This document shows, piece by piece, positions 63,127 through 64,000 of a stretch of 64,000 nt of DNA. The notes under the pieces were generated by a model. That model did not search any database, was not told where the DNA came from, and saw only the letters and a list, made by a program, of their open reading frames with translations. A program made the position numbers and the translations under genes. How positions within the stretch are numbered: the stretch's first letter is position 1; the number at the start of each line of letters is the position of its first letter. Location: positions 248,001-312,000 of the forward strand of contig NZ_FNUJ01000010.1 of assembly GCF_900107925.1 (NCBI RefSeq), in the 5' to 3' direction. Source of the DNA: Amycolatopsis pretoriensis. GTDB lineage: Bacteria; Actinomycetota; Actinomycetes; Mycobacteriales; Pseudonocardiaceae.

Positions 63127-64000
63127 TGCCGACTCCCCGTGACAGGTTCCTGCAGGTGCGCAACGCGGTCAGCGGGCTCGGCGGGCGCCGGGCCGGGCCG
63201 GCCCCGGGCGAGGACGTCTTCGCCCGCGCCCTCCCGGAAACCGTGAAGCTGACCGAGCACTACAGCTACGAACAGGAGCTTTCGCGCAACGCCTCGACCC
63301 GGCGCAGCGCGCCGCCCAGCGGCGAGATCGAGATCGTCGTGCCGTTCGACGGGGCCGACCACTTCACCCGCCAGGCCTGCGACGACGTCGCGAGGGCGTT
63401 GCCCGGGCTGCCCTCGGGCGAACCGGTCAACGCGCTGATCGGCCACGTGGTCTTCGCCGGCCACCAGCAGACCGACCTGGGCGAAAAGCTCGGTCTCGAC
63501 GACACCTACGGCGCGCTCCCGATCCGGGTTCCGGTCACCGGAGAGGGCAGCCCGGGCGGGGTGGACGAACTGAGTGGCGACCGGCACGCCTGCGTGATCA
63601 GCCACGACTACGCGCCGAAACCGGAGCTGCTCGGGGTGATCCCGATCGACGTGCAGGTGGAACTGCTCGACCCGGACACCGTCGACGAATACCGGATCGC
63701 GGCGACCGGCGACGGCGGGGTGGACTTCTCGAAACTGAGCCAGCAACCGAACTTCGAGTCGTTCCTCTGGCTGGTCCTCAAGGTCCGGCTGGTGCTGCCG
63801 TGGAAGGAGGAGCGCGACCGGCCGAGCCCGGTGATCGATCGGATCTCGCTCGACTGGCCGTCCATCACGTCCCTGCGCGCGCTCACCCTCATCCTGCCGG
63901 AAAGCGGCCAGAAAGCGCCGCCGATCATCTACAACCCGGTCGAACGCAGCATCGAGTGGCGGAACATCCCGATGCACGCCGTCGCGCCCACCAAGGGGCG
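63127..64000 (+). CDS. Unknown protein, 3' end outside the window
   Basis: At least 291 residues from ATG 63127 (MPTPRDRFLQVRNAVSGLGG), running off the right edge without a stop. AAAGGG precedes the start by 6 nt. Segments seen: EIVVPFDGADHFTRQACDDVARAL, then VIPIDVQVELLDPDTVDEYR and PIIYNPVERSIEWRNIPM. The pattern is beta-rich and soluble with no signal peptide or membrane segment. No family is recognised. It may belong with the Crp genes or with a further accessory system to the right. Confidence 0.6.

Overview
The window is very GC-rich, uses many GTG starts and GTGA/ATGA stop-start overlaps, and carries geosmin synthase, snapalysin, an alpha-lytic-type serine protease, a DUF222 HNH gene and a second type IIA topoisomerase pair. 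This fits the chromosome of a filamentous actinobacterium, most likely a pseudonocardial genus such as Amycolatopsis. The genus is inferred from gene content and was not checked by search. No rRNA, tRNA or CRISPR array was recognised.

Layout. 0-0.5 kb: end of a secreted F5/8-type C domain protein with an in-frame stop. 0.6-5.6 kb: methyltransferase, secreted protease, a small GNAT pair, geosmin synthase. 5.7-10.3 kb: five tightly coupled genes (metallo-hydrolase, DedA protein, holin-like/phosphatase fusion, thioredoxin-fold protein, methyltransferase fusion). 10.3-15.6 kb: TetR plus a UvrA-like self-resistance ATPase, a siderophore-interacting flavoprotein, an APH-like kinase and an acetyltransferase. 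15.6-19.6 kb: P450/TetR, SDR/HxlR, snapalysin. 19.6-28.6 kb: a seven-gene minus-strand glycan-utilisation locus (GH27, ABC permeases, GH95, CE7 esterase, binding lipoprotein, GntR) with a 14-bp palindrome in its promoter. 28.8-30.6 kb: a frameshifted AAA ATPase followed by about 640 bp packed with nested inverted and direct repeats. 30.6-41.3 kb: LacI and a galactofuranose-type ABC importer with a secreted GH2-LamG enzyme, then a large Ig-like secreted protein. 41.4-47.7 kb: a CMD/epimerase pair behind a MerR-type promoter, TetR, serine hydrolase, an ArsR-SRPBCC-RibD operon, and the DUF222-HNH gene. 47.7-48.85 kb: gene-free, strand-asymmetric DNA with about 180-bp degenerate repeats. 48.9-52 kb: FMN reductase/LLM oxidoreductase pair and a degenerate PLD-like protein. 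52.1-56.7 kb: ParE and ParC. 56.7-64 kb: an accessory block with a Cys-containing small protein, a 1422-residue kinase-NACHT STAND protein, two Crp/Fnr regulators flanked by near-identical palindromes, and a truncated unknown gene.

Two themes stand out. The 19.6-41 kb stretch holds two separately regulated carbohydrate loci, each with extracellular enzymes, an importer and a local regulator; neither the seven-gene locus's importer nor any gene nearby supplies its ATPase, so it probably borrows one. The 56.7-64 kb block looks like a conflict or signal-surveillance locus. Its central protein combines an apparently intact kinase/phosphotransferase-like domain with a NACHT NTPase and a long helical C-terminus, and is the best candidate here for an undescribed system.
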